From JAJEEA01 sp965116765 (GTDB lineage Bacteria; Acidobacteriota; Vicinamibacteria; Vicinamibacterales; UBA8438), in the NCBI GenBank assembly GCA_965116765.1, contig OZ220718.1:5394001-5458000 (forward strand): a stretch of DNA of 64,000 nt. The letters are read 5' to 3'. Made by a program: the position numbers and the translations under genes. Shown piece by piece: positions 27,209 to 36,100 of the stretch (its first letter is position 1; the number at the start of each line of letters is the position of its first letter). The notes beneath the pieces were generated by a model. The model searched no databases, was not told the origin of the DNA, and saw nothing but the letters and a program-made list of their open reading frames with translations.

Positions 27209-27668
27209 GACTGTTGCCCTTTCCGTGATCCCGTCCGGGAGCCGTGGAAGCGAAATCGCGTGCCGTGCCGACGCGCGAGCGCGGCAGGCTCGACCCGGGC
27301 TCCGTCCGGCGCAACGCGCCCGGCCGCCTGATTCCGGGGCCGAGCGCACCTTCACCAATACTAGTAGACGACGCGCCGGCGCCGTTCATTCCATCGCCGG
27401 GCCGCCGCGCCCGGTCTCAGCGGCGACTCCGACCCCGGCGCTACGCCGTCATGGACGAAGCCGCCGCGCCCCTTGTTCCATCGCTCGCCCGTCACGCCCC
27501 CGTCGCCGGGCGTCTCGCGAACCGGGCGCCCCCCCCGGGGCGACGCGCGTGCCGTTGGGCCGCCAGCCGCGCCAGGCGCTGGCCCGCCCATCGACGCCTT
27601 CGGCTCCGCCGGGCGCCCGGCCGACCCGGCCGGGAGTCTGCACCGTTCTGCGTCTACGGCGCCGATTC
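27209..27668. other. Intergenic region between the RND gene and the DUF6526 gene
   Basis: 460 bp with no supportable gene. An AATACTAGTAG patch at 27357-27366 is the only AT-rich sequence. The right end (about 27587-27672) is a decayed copy of the hairpin repeat found at 29.3 kb, and it runs into the stop codon of the DUF6526 gene. Confidence 0.5.
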
Positions 27669-27672
27669 CTAG
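27587..27672 (+). repeat. Decayed copy of the dispersed hairpin repeat
   Basis: The order of motifs is the same as in the 29.3 kb array: CGCCTTCGGCTCCG, then GGCGCCCGGCC, then GGGAGTCTGCACCGTTCTG and CTACGGCGCCGATTCCTAG. The right arm is degenerate. It overlaps the TAG of the DUF6526 gene on the other strand. Confidence 0.6.
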
Positions 27673-28103
27673 ACGCGGTAGTAGTCCCCCTGCCAGTCGG
27701 TGACGAGCTTCTTGATGGGCGTCGCCGCGGTGATGTTCTCGTCGAGCACCTTGCGGGCGAGGTCGGGCAGCTCGGCGTCGCCGGCGAACCGGAGGCCCAC
27801 CATCTGGGTCGGCGTGAACTCGTTTATCCGCCCCTGCAGGTCCTCGGGCAGCAGCTCGCGCATGCGCAGGCGCATCTCGAGGCGGATCACGCGGTCCTGC
27901 GCCTTCAGGGCGAAGCCCCTTGCGTACAGGAACAGGATGATCAGGGCGAGGGCCACCAGCACGTCCAGCAGGGCGGGGAACGACGGGGCGCGGAGGCTCC
28001 ATACCGCCCAGCCGAAGTTCACGAGCAGGATGGGGCCGGCGACGTAGTGGTAGACGGGCACGAAACGGACGTGGTTGTCGAAGTTCTGCTGCTGGTCGGG
28101 CAT
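27669..28103 (-). CDS. DUF6526-family two-TM protein
   Basis: A 144-residue protein starting at 28103 after CAGGAGA. It has two TM helices (YVAGPILLVNFGWAVW and LLDVLVALALIILFLY), then a cytosolic segment with RLRMRELLPEDLQGRINEFT and QMVGLRFAGDAELPDLARKV, both recognisable from DUF6526. The final residues DWQGDYYRV are also conserved. Function unknown. Confidence 0.8.
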   Translation of the reverse strand: MPDQQQNFDNHVRFVPVYHYVAGPILLVNFGWAVWSLRAPSFPALLDVLVALALIILFLYARGFALKAQDRVIRLEMRLRMRELLPEDLQGRINEFTPTQMVGLRFAGDAELPDLARKVLDENITAATPIKKLVTDWQGDYYRV

Positions 28104-28405
28104 CGATGGTCTCCTGCGGGTCTCTGGCGTCCGTGCGGCGACGCCTCTCGTTCCGCGACCGACGGCTCTGCCGACGATCGGCGGGCGTCATCGAGCGGCA
28201 GGCTGCCGCGAAGCTCTGTGCACGGCACATCGGCCGGGTGCAACCCTCTATGGTATTCCGCGATGGGACCCGCCGTCAGATCGCGGCGAGGTCCTTCTGC
28301 CGGCGGTTCGTCGCAGGGGCCGTCCGTCGCCGGGCGGAGATGCAGCTACACTATCGGGGGAGAGGTGTCGGCCCGGCCGCACGACCGGCATACGGAGGAA
28401 GACGC
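28104..28405. other. Divergent promoter region between DUF6526 and phhB
   Basis: About 300 bp with no supportable gene. CTACACTAT at about 28347-28355 could be a -10 element for phhB. No clear -35 or operator was recognised. Confidence 0.4.
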
Positions 28406-28741
28406 ATGAGCGATCTCGCGTCGAAGCAGTGCGTGCCCTGCCGGGGCGGAGTGCCGCCCCTCGCCGGCGAGGAGCTGGCGGGGTACCAGCGGCAACTGGG
28501 CGGCGGCTGGGAGGTGGTCGACGGGCATCACCTCGAGAAGACCTACCGCTTCGGGGACTTCCGGCAGGCCCTCGACTTCACGGTGCGGGTCGGCGAGATG
28601 GCCGAGGAGCAGGGTCACCATCCCGACATCCTGCTCGCCTGGGGCCGGGCCACCGTCACCATCTGGACCCACAAGATCGACGGCCTGACGGAGAGCGACT
28701 TCGTCTTCGCGGCCAAGACGGACCGTCTGGAGTCGGTCTGA
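28406..28741 (+). CDS. phhB: 4a-hydroxytetrahydrobiopterin dehydratase (pterin carbinolamine dehydratase)
   Basis: Dehydrates 4a-hydroxytetrahydropterin to quinonoid dihydropterin, recycling the cofactor of aromatic amino acid hydroxylases; some homologues support molybdopterin metabolism. It starts at 28406 behind GGAGGAAGACGC and is 111 residues long, the usual size. The active-site signature is visible as EEQGHHPDILLAWGRATVTI followed by WTHKIDGLTESDF. No hydroxylase gene lies nearby; the convergent neighbour is a MOSC protein. Confidence 0.93.
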   Translation: MSDLASKQCVPCRGGVPPLAGEELAGYQRQLGGGWEVVDGHHLEKTYRFGDFRQALDFTVRVGEMAEEQGHHPDILLAWGRATVTIWTHKIDGLTESDFVFAAKTDRLESV

Positions 28742-28820
28742 GCCCCGCACCGCCGGGCAGGAGTCGGCGCCTCGAGGGGGCTTCCGGCCGGATCGCGGCG
28801 GTGGCGGGCGCGGGGGCGGG

Positions 28821-29261
28821 CTACGCAGGTTCCGCCCAGGCGACGGGGTCGCCGACGCTGATGCGGCCGTCGTCGAGCACCTCGGCGAACACGCCTCCCC
28901 GCCACCCGGGGTCGAGGGCGGCGCGCAGCCCCGGCTCGGCCTCGTCCATCCGCTCGCAGGGGCGGGTCTCGCCGCGCACCCGCAGCCGGCAGCCGCCCAC
29001 CCGCAGGACGCGGTCGCGGGTGTGGGCGAGGGCGACCCCGCTGACGAGCAGGTTGGCGCGCCTCTCTCCCGGATCGACGGCTGCCCCGAGCGCCTCGACG
29101 ATGCGGTCCCAGTCGGCGGCCGCGATGATCGTGACCTGCCGCCAGCCCCCCTGGTTGGCGTTGCCGACGATGCCCGCGCCGCGACGGAGGTCGGCGGCCT
29201 CGGCCGGGTCCATCGGGCCGCGGTGGAACCGTTTCACCCAGATCCGTTCGAGACGTCCCAT
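28821..29261 (-). CDS. MOSC-domain protein
   Basis: A 146-residue single MOSC domain starting at 29261 (MGRLERIWVKRFHRGPM). The molybdenum-cofactor sulfurase C-terminal fold is shown by RRANLLVSGVALAHTRDRVL and the conserved GETRPCERMDEAEPGL, which contains the single conserved Cys thought to carry sulfur. Stand-alone MOSC proteins probably deliver sulfur or handle metal-sulfur groups; the partner is unknown. The hairpin repeat array starts about 30 bp upstream of its start. Confidence 0.88.
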   Translation of the reverse strand: MGRLERIWVKRFHRGPMDPAEAADLRRGAGIVGNANQGGWRQVTIIAAADWDRIVEALGAAVDPGERRANLLVSGVALAHTRDRVLRVGGCRLRVRGETRPCERMDEAEPGLRAALDPGWRGGVFAEVLDDGRISVGDPVAWAEPA

Positions 29262-29285
29262 TCGTTCACGCTCCCCGATTGTCGG

Positions 29286-29516
29286 CCGGCGCCCGGCCAA
29301 CCCTCCAGGAGTCCTGTTCCGTCTGTTCCGTTCTACGGCGCAGACTCCTAGCCCGCCCACCGTCGCCTCGGCTCCGCTGGGCGCCCAACCAACCCTGCCA
29401 GGAGTCTGCACCGTTCTACGGCGCAGACTCCTGGCCCGGAAATCGTCGCCTTCGGCTCCGGCGCCCAACCAACCCTGCCAGGAGTCTGCGCCGTTCTACG
29501 GCGCAGACTCCTGGTG
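29286..29516 (+). repeat. Tandem array of three hairpin-repeat units (about 80 bp each)
   Basis: Each unit carries GCGCCCAACCAACCCTG and then an inverted repeat. In unit 3 (29478-29514) CCAGGAGTCTGCGCCGT and its exact complement surround a TCT loop, a perfect 17-bp stem. Unit 2 (29398-29434) has one mismatch and unit 1 (29305-29350) is degenerate. The last hairpin ends 17 bp before the start of the adenylate-forming enzyme gene. Related copies lie at 27.6, 30.6 and 57.5 kb. Confidence 0.9.
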
Positions 29517-29531
29517 TAGGATCATGGGTTG

Positions 29532-30635
29532 ATGAATACGGAGACTAGCACGGCTGAGACCAGGGCCGCCCAGGCGAGGACGGCGCTCGACGCCTGGGTG
29601 CGCGAGATCATCGAGTGGCACTTCAACCCCGACACCGGGTGCCCGTTCTGGCTCGACTGGGCGCGCGACGCCGGGTGGGACCCGCGCCGCGAGGTCCACG
29701 GGTTCGACGACCTCGCGAAGTTCCCCCATTTCGAGGACGAGAAGCTGCGGGGCGGGCCCGTCCGCCGCTGGGTGCCCAAAGCCTACGCCGACCGGCCGAC
29801 GTTCGTGTTCGAGACCGGCGGCACCACCGGCATCCCCAAGAGCCGGGTGGCCCAGGAGGACTTCCGCATCGACTACGAGCTCTTCTCCGAGACCCTGCCC
29901 GACGAGCACTTTCCCAAGGGCAGCAACTGGCTGATGCTGGGGCCCAGCGGTCCCCGGCGCCTCCGGCTCGCGGTCGAGCACCTCGCCCAGCACCGGGGCG
30001 GCATCTGCTTCTGCGTGGACCTCGACCCCCGGTGGGTCATCAAGCTCATCAAGAAGGGCTGGATGGAGCACCTGAAGGCCTACCAGAACCACGTCATCGA
30101 CCAGGCGATCACGGTGCTGTCGGCCGGGCACGACATCAAGTGCCTGTTCTCGACCCCCAAGCTGCTCGAGGCCCTCGCCAACCGGCTCGAGGCCGACGGG
30201 TCGTGCCTGAAGGACACCGGCATCACCGGCATCTTCGCCGGCGGCACCGAGTTCACGCCGCAGTGGAACCGCTTCGCCCACGAGGAGCTGCTCGACGGCA
30301 TCTACATGACGCCGACCTACGGCAACACCCTCATGGGCCTCGCCGGCAGCCCCCCGAGCGGCCCCGAGAACGGCTACAAGATCACCTACTACGCGCCGCA
30401 GCCGCGGGCCGTCCTGCAGGTCGTCGACCCCGACGACGCCGACCGCGTGGTCGGGTACGGCGAGACGGGCCGGGTGATGCTGACCACGTTGACGAAGGAG
30501 TTCTTCGTGCCGCGCTTCCAGGAGCGGGACGAGGGCGAGCGCGAGCCGCCGTGCGAGCAGTATCCGTGGGACGGGGTGAGCGGGGTGCGCCCGTTCAGCC
30601 GGCTCGCGTCGGCGACTACGGTGGGAGTGTACTAG
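29532..30635 (+). CDS. Adenylate-forming enzyme-like protein (PaaK/LuxE-like)
   Basis: A 367-residue protein with the adenylation-enzyme P-loop-like motif FETGGTTGIPKSRVA near residue 95 and later GIFAGGTEFTPQWNRF and YMTPTYGNTLMGLAG. These match the phenylacetate-CoA ligase/LuxE branch of AMP-forming enzymes. It is shorter than PaaK and lacks a clear C-terminal lid domain. It likely activates a carboxylic acid as an acyl adenylate. The next gene is an aldehyde dehydrogenase-type reductase, so the two may together reduce an acid to an aldehyde, as LuxE and LuxC do. The ATG at 29532 lies 9 bp after a TAGGAT box and directly behind the hairpin array. Confidence 0.75.
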   Translation: MNTETSTAETRAAQARTALDAWVREIIEWHFNPDTGCPFWLDWARDAGWDPRREVHGFDDLAKFPHFEDEKLRGGPVRRWVPKAYADRPTFVFETGGTTGIPKSRVAQEDFRIDYELFSETLPDEHFPKGSNWLMLGPSGPRRLRLAVEHLAQHRGGICFCVDLDPRWVIKLIKKGWMEHLKAYQNHVIDQAITVLSAGHDIKCLFSTPKLLEALANRLEADGSCLKDTGITGIFAGGTEFTPQWNRFAHEELLDGIYMTPTYGNTLMGLAGSPPSGPENGYKITYYAPQPRAVLQVVDPDDADRVVGYGETGRVMLTTLTKEFFVPRFQERDEGEREPPCEQYPWDGVSGVRPFSRLASATTVGVY

Positions 30636-30636
30636 G

Positions 30637-30729
30637 GGTCTGCGCCGCGGGCGGCGCGTGCTCCTGGATGATTGGTTGGGCGGCGGCGCCGCACGGCGGC
30701 GAAGCCGCGAGGCGACGATTGGCGGACTA
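30637..30729 (-). repeat. Diverged inverted copy of the dispersed hairpin repeat
   Basis: Between the two enzyme genes, GTCTGCGCCG, CTCCTGG, GATTGGTTGGGCGG, CGAAGCCG and GGCGACGATTGGC appear in the reverse order and strand of the 29.3 kb unit. The hairpin arms are degraded. Confidence 0.6.
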
Positions 30730-30731
30730 GC

Positions 30732-32156
30732 GTGATTCACTTTCCGATTCTGCGTTGGGGACAGGAGTACAAGAGCCTCGAGCTCGCCAAGGTCGAGCAC
30801 TTCCTGACCGGCGAGCCGGTGGCCGAGGTCAGCCAGGCCAACCCCGGCATCGTCGCCCGGGACCTGCGCAAGGGGGCGGGCCGGGCTCGCGACGTGCTGC
30901 GCGAGATTCCGTGCGCCGACCTGCTGGCCATGGTCAAGAAGGGCGGCGAGCTCTTCAAGTCGGCGGACCTGCCGCTCGGCGACGGGGTGCAGACCCCCGA
31001 CGACTTCGTGCGCCAGCAGTCGGCCACGACGGGGCTCCCCGAGCACCTGTGCCGCATGAACATGGGCAAGCTCGAGTACGTGCTGACCCACCTCGACGAC
31101 GTCCTGCGCTCGCTGACCCGCCGCCTCGACTACGACATCCTCACCCGCGGCTACGGGGAGGAGGACGGGGTGATGCGCAGCTACCAGGCGACGACGCCGG
31201 TGCTCGGCATGGTGCTGCCGTCGAACTCGCCCGGCGTGCACAGCCTGTGGCTGCCGATCATCCCGCTGCAGATCGGGCTGGTGCTGAAGCCGGGGCCCCA
31301 GGAGCCGTGGACCCCGTGGCGGATGGCCCAGGCGTTCTTCCAGGCGGGGGTGCCGCGCGAGGCCATCGCCCTCTACCCGGGCCTCGGCGAGGTCGGCGCG
31401 GCGGTGCTGAACAACTCGCCGCGGAGCCTCATCTTCGGGGGCACCGCGACGGTCGAGCAGTACGCCGCCAACCCCGGCGTCCAGGTGCATGGGCCGGGGT
31501 TCAGCAAGATCCTCATCGGCGACGACATGGTCGACGACTGGGAGCGGCATCTCGACCTGATGGTCGAGAGCGTGGCCATCAACAGCGGCCGCGGCTGCAT
31601 CAACTGCTCGGGCATCTGGGCGTCTCGGCACACCCGCGAGATCGCCGAGGCGGTGGCCGAGCGCATCGGTCCCATCGCCCCGTTGCCGCCCGACGACCCC
31701 AAGGCGGAGCTCGCCGCGTTCACGGTGCCGGGACAGGCGACGGCGATCTCGGCCGACATCGACAACGCCCTCAAGGAGGACGGGGTCGAGGAGGTGTCGG
31801 CGCGGCACCAGGACGGCGGGCGCCTCGTCTCGATGGAGCGTTGCGACTACCTGCGCCCCACCGTCGTGCACTGCGGCTCGCCCGACGTCGCGATGGCCAA
31901 GAAGGAGTACATGTACCCCTTCGTCACCGTCGTCGAGTGCCCGCAGGACAAGATGATCCGGGCGATCGGGACGACCCTGGTGGCGACCGGCCTGACCGAG
32001 GACCCGGCCTTCTCGCGGGCCCTGCTCGACGCCCGCAACATCGACCGGCTCAACCTCGGCCCGGTGCCCACGACCCGGCTCAACTGGCTGCAGCCGCACG
32101 AGGGGAACATCGTGGACTTCCTGTTCCGTCCCCGGGCGTTCCAGCAGGCGTCGTAG
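30732..32156 (+). CDS. Aldehyde dehydrogenase superfamily protein (acyl reductase candidate)
   Basis: A 474-residue protein of the aldehyde dehydrogenase fold with a GTG start at 30732. The cofactor-binding region includes TTPVLGMVLPSNSPGVHSLW, and the catalytic Cys is in NSGRGCINCSGIWASR. The distal part (MAKKEYMYPFVTVVECPQDK) and the end (NWLQPHEGNIVDFLFRPRAF) are typical of the family. Pairing with the adenylate-forming protein suggests reduction of an activated acid to an aldehyde rather than aldehyde oxidation. Substrate unknown; a lipid or aromatic acid is possible. Confidence 0.8.
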   Translation: MIHFPILRWGQEYKSLELAKVEHFLTGEPVAEVSQANPGIVARDLRKGAGRARDVLREIPCADLLAMVKKGGELFKSADLPLGDGVQTPDDFVRQQSATTGLPEHLCRMNMGKLEYVLTHLDDVLRSLTRRLDYDILTRGYGEEDGVMRSYQATTPVLGMVLPSNSPGVHSLWLPIIPLQIGLVLKPGPQEPWTPWRMAQAFFQAGVPREAIALYPGLGEVGAAVLNNSPRSLIFGGTATVEQYAANPGVQVHGPGFSKILIGDDMVDDWERHLDLMVESVAINSGRGCINCSGIWASRHTREIAEAVAERIGPIAPLPPDDPKAELAAFTVPGQATAISADIDNALKEDGVEEVSARHQDGGRLVSMERCDYLRPTVVHCGSPDVAMAKKEYMYPFVTVVECPQDKMIRAIGTTLVATGLTEDPAFSRALLDARNIDRLNLGPVPTTRLNWLQPHEGNIVDFLFRPRAFQQAS

Positions 32157-32207
32157 ACTCCTGCGGCGACGATTGGCGAGGCGGGATCGGGGATCTCGAT
32201 TGGCCGA

Positions 32208-32366
32208 TCAGTTGTGAAGACCGGGTGCGTTGATGTGAGCCTTGAGTTGAGTGCTGATCTCGTCGACACGGCCGTTCAGCCGCGTGAACTGGTACGCGTT
32301 CCACAGGCCGGCCACCGCAGCGACCACGCTGCCGCCGGCGGCGCACGTCAGCAGGACCATCTCCAT
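32208..32366 (-). CDS. 52-residue single-TM small protein
   Basis: A short frame from ATG 32366 to TGA 32208. It encodes a hydrophobic helix (VLLTCAAGGSVVAAVAGLWN) followed by AYQFTRLNGRVDEISTQLKA, an amphipathic segment that could form a coiled coil. It lies head to head with the ABC transporter operon. The shared 40-bp gap contains the only AT-rich sequence nearby, and TATATT lies 10 bp before the ATG. No family recognised. The sensible protein chemistry and the promoter position argue that it is real. Confidence 0.55.
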   Translation of the reverse strand: MEMVLLTCAAGGSVVAAVAGLWNAYQFTRLNGRVDEISTQLKAHINAPGLHN

Positions 32367-32407
32367 GGCTGCGTCAAATATAACACACTGCCAGGGTGGA
32401 GGTCCCA
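32367..32407. promoter_or_regulatory. Shared promoter gap between small protein and ABC operon
   Basis: TGCGTCAAATATAACACACT (32370-32389) offers TATAAC toward the ABC operon and TATATT toward the small protein. No -35 hexamer is obvious in either direction. Confidence 0.4.
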
Positions 32408-33106
32408 GTGCTCGAAGTCACCGGCCTCGCGAAGTCGTATCCGACGCCGCGGGGCGCCCTCGACATCCTCTCCGGGGTCGGTTTCACGCTGAGACCCGGT
32501 GAGGCGGCCTCCATCGTGGGGCCGTCGGGCAGCGGGAAGAGCACCCTGCTCTACGTCCTGGGCGCCCTCGAGCCGCCTACCGCGGGCACCGTCACCCTCG
32601 ACGGCGTCGACCCCTTCACCCTCGCCCCGGCCGAGGTCGCCGCCTTCCGGAACCGCCGGGTCGGCTTCGTCTTCCAGGACCACCTGCTGCTGCCGCAGTG
32701 CACGGTGCTCGAGAACGTGCTGATCCCGACCCTGGTGGGGGAGGGCATGGACGGGGCGCCGGATCGCGCCCGCGACCTGCTGGCGCGGGCCGGCCTCGCC
32801 GACCGGCTCGACCACCGGCCGGCAGAGCTGTCCGGGGGAGAACGGCAGCGCGTGGCCCTCGCCCGCGCCCTGATCCGCCGCCCGCCGCTGCTGTTGTGCG
32901 ACGAGCCCACCGGCAACCTCGACCGCGCCGCCGGCGAGGTGGTGGCGGACATGCTGTTCGATCTCCACGGCCGGCAGGAGACGGTGCTGGTGGTGGTGAC
33001 GCACAACGTCGAGCTGGCGGCGAGGTGCCCCATCAGGTACCGGCTGGAGGGTCTGGGGCTGAAGCGTGTGAACGACGGCGAGACGACGGGGAGCGAAGCA
33101 CCATGA
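32408..33106 (+). CDS. ABC transporter ATP-binding protein (LolD/MacB type)
   Basis: Cytoplasmic ATPase powering the adjoining FtsX-type permease. The GTG at 32408 is preferred over the one at 32396 because GGAGG sits five bases upstream. All motifs are intact: Walker A GPSGSGKST (residues about 38-46), Q-loop FVFQDHLLLPQ, signature LSGGERQR, Walker B LLLCDEPTGNLD and the switch His in VVTHN. Its stop overlaps the permease ATG as ATGA. Homologues move lipoproteins, export peptides or macrolides, or act in cell-envelope signalling; the role here is undetermined. Confidence 0.92.
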   Translation: MLEVTGLAKSYPTPRGALDILSGVGFTLRPGEAASIVGPSGSGKSTLLYVLGALEPPTAGTVTLDGVDPFTLAPAEVAAFRNRRVGFVFQDHLLLPQCTVLENVLIPTLVGEGMDGAPDRARDLLARAGLADRLDHRPAELSGGERQRVALARALIRRPPLLLCDEPTGNLDRAAGEVVADMLFDLHGRQETVLVVVTHNVELAARCPIRYRLEGLGLKRVNDGETTGSEAP

Positions 33107-36100
33107 CCTCCATCACCCTGCTGCTCCGGAGCCTGACCCACTTCTGGCGGATAAACCTCGCGGTGGTCGCCGGGGTGGGCGTGGCGGTGTCGGTGCTGGC
33201 GGGAGCGTTCCTCGTGGGGACGTCGGTGCGCGCGAGCCTGCGCGACCTCGCCCTGCAGCGGCTCGGGGAGGTGGACCAGGTGGTGACGGCGGGGGCCTTC
33301 TTCCGCGAGGCGCTCGCGGGCGAGATGCTGGCCTCCGACGCCCTGGCCGGGGACGGCGCCGATGCAGCCGCCATGGCGGCGTCGCCGGCGGCAGCCGCGC
33401 CGGCGGCAGTGCCGATGATCGCGCTGGAAGGCTTCGCCACCCACCAGGAGAGCGGCAGCCGCGCCGGGGGCATCCAGGTCTACGGCGTGGACGACCGGTT
33501 CTGGGCGTTCAACGGGCCTGACGGCGGGCTCGACGGCGAGGCCGACGGCGCGGGGCGCGGGCCCGGGCCCGGGGAGGTGCTGGTGAGCGGCGGCCTCGCC
33601 CGCGAGCTCGGGGCGTCGGTCGAGGACACCCTGCTCGTCCGGATGCAGAAGCCGTCGGCCATTCCCGTGAGCTCCCTGCACGGGCGGCGCGACGACCTGG
33701 GGAGCACGATGCGGCTGAGCATCCGCGAGGTGCTCGCCCCCGACGACCTGGGAGAGTTCTCGTTCCGGCCCCAGCAGGGGTTCTCGCGCGCCGTCTTCGT
33801 CAATCTCGAGCGCATGCAGCGCGACCTCGAGCTGGGCCGCGAGGCCAACACCCTGCTGCTCGCCGGGGTCGGGGCGGGGGCGCCGGCAGTGGCCGCCATC
33901 GAGGCGGCGCTGCGGGCCACCACGCAGCTCGGCGACCTCGGCCTGCGGGTGCGGGCGCTTCCGGGGCCGGGCGCCCTGGCAGTGGAGTCGACGGCGGGGC
34001 TGCTGAACGACGAGGTCGTCGCCGCCGCGCGGGCCGCGGCCGCGGCGGGGGACATGGGCGAGCAGCCCGTCCTGACCTACCTGGCCAACGAGATCCGGCG
34101 GGGCGAGCGGGTCACGCCGTACTCGCTGGTGACCGCGCTGGATCTCGCGTCGCTGGGCGTCGCGCCCCCGGGAGACGCGGCGCCCGTCGCGGGGGCGCCG
34201 CTCGGCCCCGACCCGGGCGGTGGCGACCCGGCTGGCGGACGAGTCGCGGCGCCCGCCGCGGGGCCGCCGACCGCCCCTGCCGTCGACGGTGAGCCGACCG
34301 CCCCTGCCGTCGAGGGCGGGCCGGCCGCTCCTGCCGTCGAGGGCGGGCCGGCCGCCGAAGCATCCCCGATCTGGCTGAACACGTGGACTGCCGACGACCT
34401 CGAGGCGGCGCCCGGCGACACGGTGACGCTGCAGTACTACCTGTGGGAGGAGGCGGGCGCGCTGGTCACCGACGAGGCCGAGTTCCGGGTGGCCGGGGTG
34501 CTCCCGATGGAGGGGCTCGCGGTCGACCGGGACCTCGCGCCGGAGTACCCCGGCATCACCGAGGCCACCGACCTGTCCGACTGGGACCCGCCGTTCCCCA
34601 TCGACCTCGGCCTCGTGCGCCCGAGGGACGAGGACTACTGGGACGAGTACCGCACCGCGTCGAAGGGCGTTCATCGCCCTCGAGGACGGCCAGCGGCTGT
34701 GGGGGTCGCGGTGGGGACAGGTGACCTCGTTGCGGGTCGTCCCCCCGGACGGGGTCTCGGAGGCCGCGGCGGCGGCGTTCCGCGACGCGCTGCGGTCGCG
34801 GCTCGACCCCCTCGCGGCCGGGTTCGTGGTCTATCCGGCCCGCGACCTCGCCCTCGAGGCGTCGGCCGGGGTGACCGATTTCGGCGAGTACTTCACCTAC
34901 TTCAGCTTCTTCCTCGTGGTGTCGGCCCTGCTCCTGGCGAGCCTGTTTTTCCGGCTCGGGGTCGAGCAGCGCCTGCGCGAGATCGGCGCCCTGCGCGCCC
35001 TCGGCTTCGACGAGGGGAGCGTGCGGCGGCTGTTCTGGGCCGAGGCGGGGGCCCTCTCCCTCGCGGGGGGCCTCGTCGGGGCGGCCGGCGCGGTGGGCTA
35101 CGCCGAGCTGATCATGTGGGGCCTGCGCACGTGGTGGGTCGACGCGGTGGGCACCACCCTGCTCGTGCTGCACGTCTCGCCCCTCGCCCTCGCCGCGGGC
35201 ATCGGCGGCGGCATGGCGGCGGCCGTGGTGTCCATCGCGTGGAGCCTGCGCATGGTGGCGCGGGCGACGCCGCGCGCCCTCATCCACGGGGTGCTGCCTT
35301 CATCCGGGGCCGTCGCGTCGCGCGGCGGCGGCGACGAGGACGCGCCGCCCTCGCGCGCCGCCGCCGCCGCGCGCCACGCCCCCGCCGTCCTCGGGCTGCT
35401 CGGGGCGGCCGCGCTCGCCCTGACCCTGGCCGGCGCCGTCGGCGACACCGCCGGCTTCTTCGGGGCGGGCATGCTGCTGCTGGCGTCGCTGCTCACCCTG
35501 TCGTGGTCGTGGCTGGGGCGGCAGGCGCCGGCCGGCGTGGCGGCGCCGTCGACGTGGACGGTGCCCCGGGTCGGGCTGCGCAACACCACGGCCCGGCCCG
35601 GCCGATCGGTCCTGTGCATCACCCTCATCGCGTTCGCCTCGTTCATCATCGTGGCCGTCGACGCTTTCCACCTCGAGGGCGGCGGAGACCCCGGCGACCG
35701 GTCGTCGGGCACCGGGGGCTACCCGCTGCTGGCCGAGTCGCTGCTGCCCATCGTGCGCGACCTCGGCTCGGAGGCCGAACGGGAAGAGCTGGGCGTGTCG
35801 TCGTTCGACGACGAGATCTTCGCCGACGTGGCGTACGCGCGGTTCCGCCTGCGGCCGGGCGAGGACACGAGCTGCCTCAACCTCTACCAGGCCAAGGACC
35901 CGCGGGTGCTCGCGCCCGAGGCGGCGTTCCTGCCGGAGGGGCGCTTCCGGTTCGGGGCGACGCTGGCCGAGACCGACGAGGAGGCCGCCAACCCCTGGCT
36001 GCTTCTCGACCGCGTCTTCGACGACGGGGCGGTGCCCGCCATCGCCGACGCCACGTCGCTCGCCTACGCGCTGCACCTGTCGGTGGGCGACGACTTCGTG

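Noticed and set aside
29286..29516. Possible CRISPR array
   Set aside because: Units are 80 bp with only three copies. The intervening sequence is also repeated, there are no unique spacers and no cas genes.
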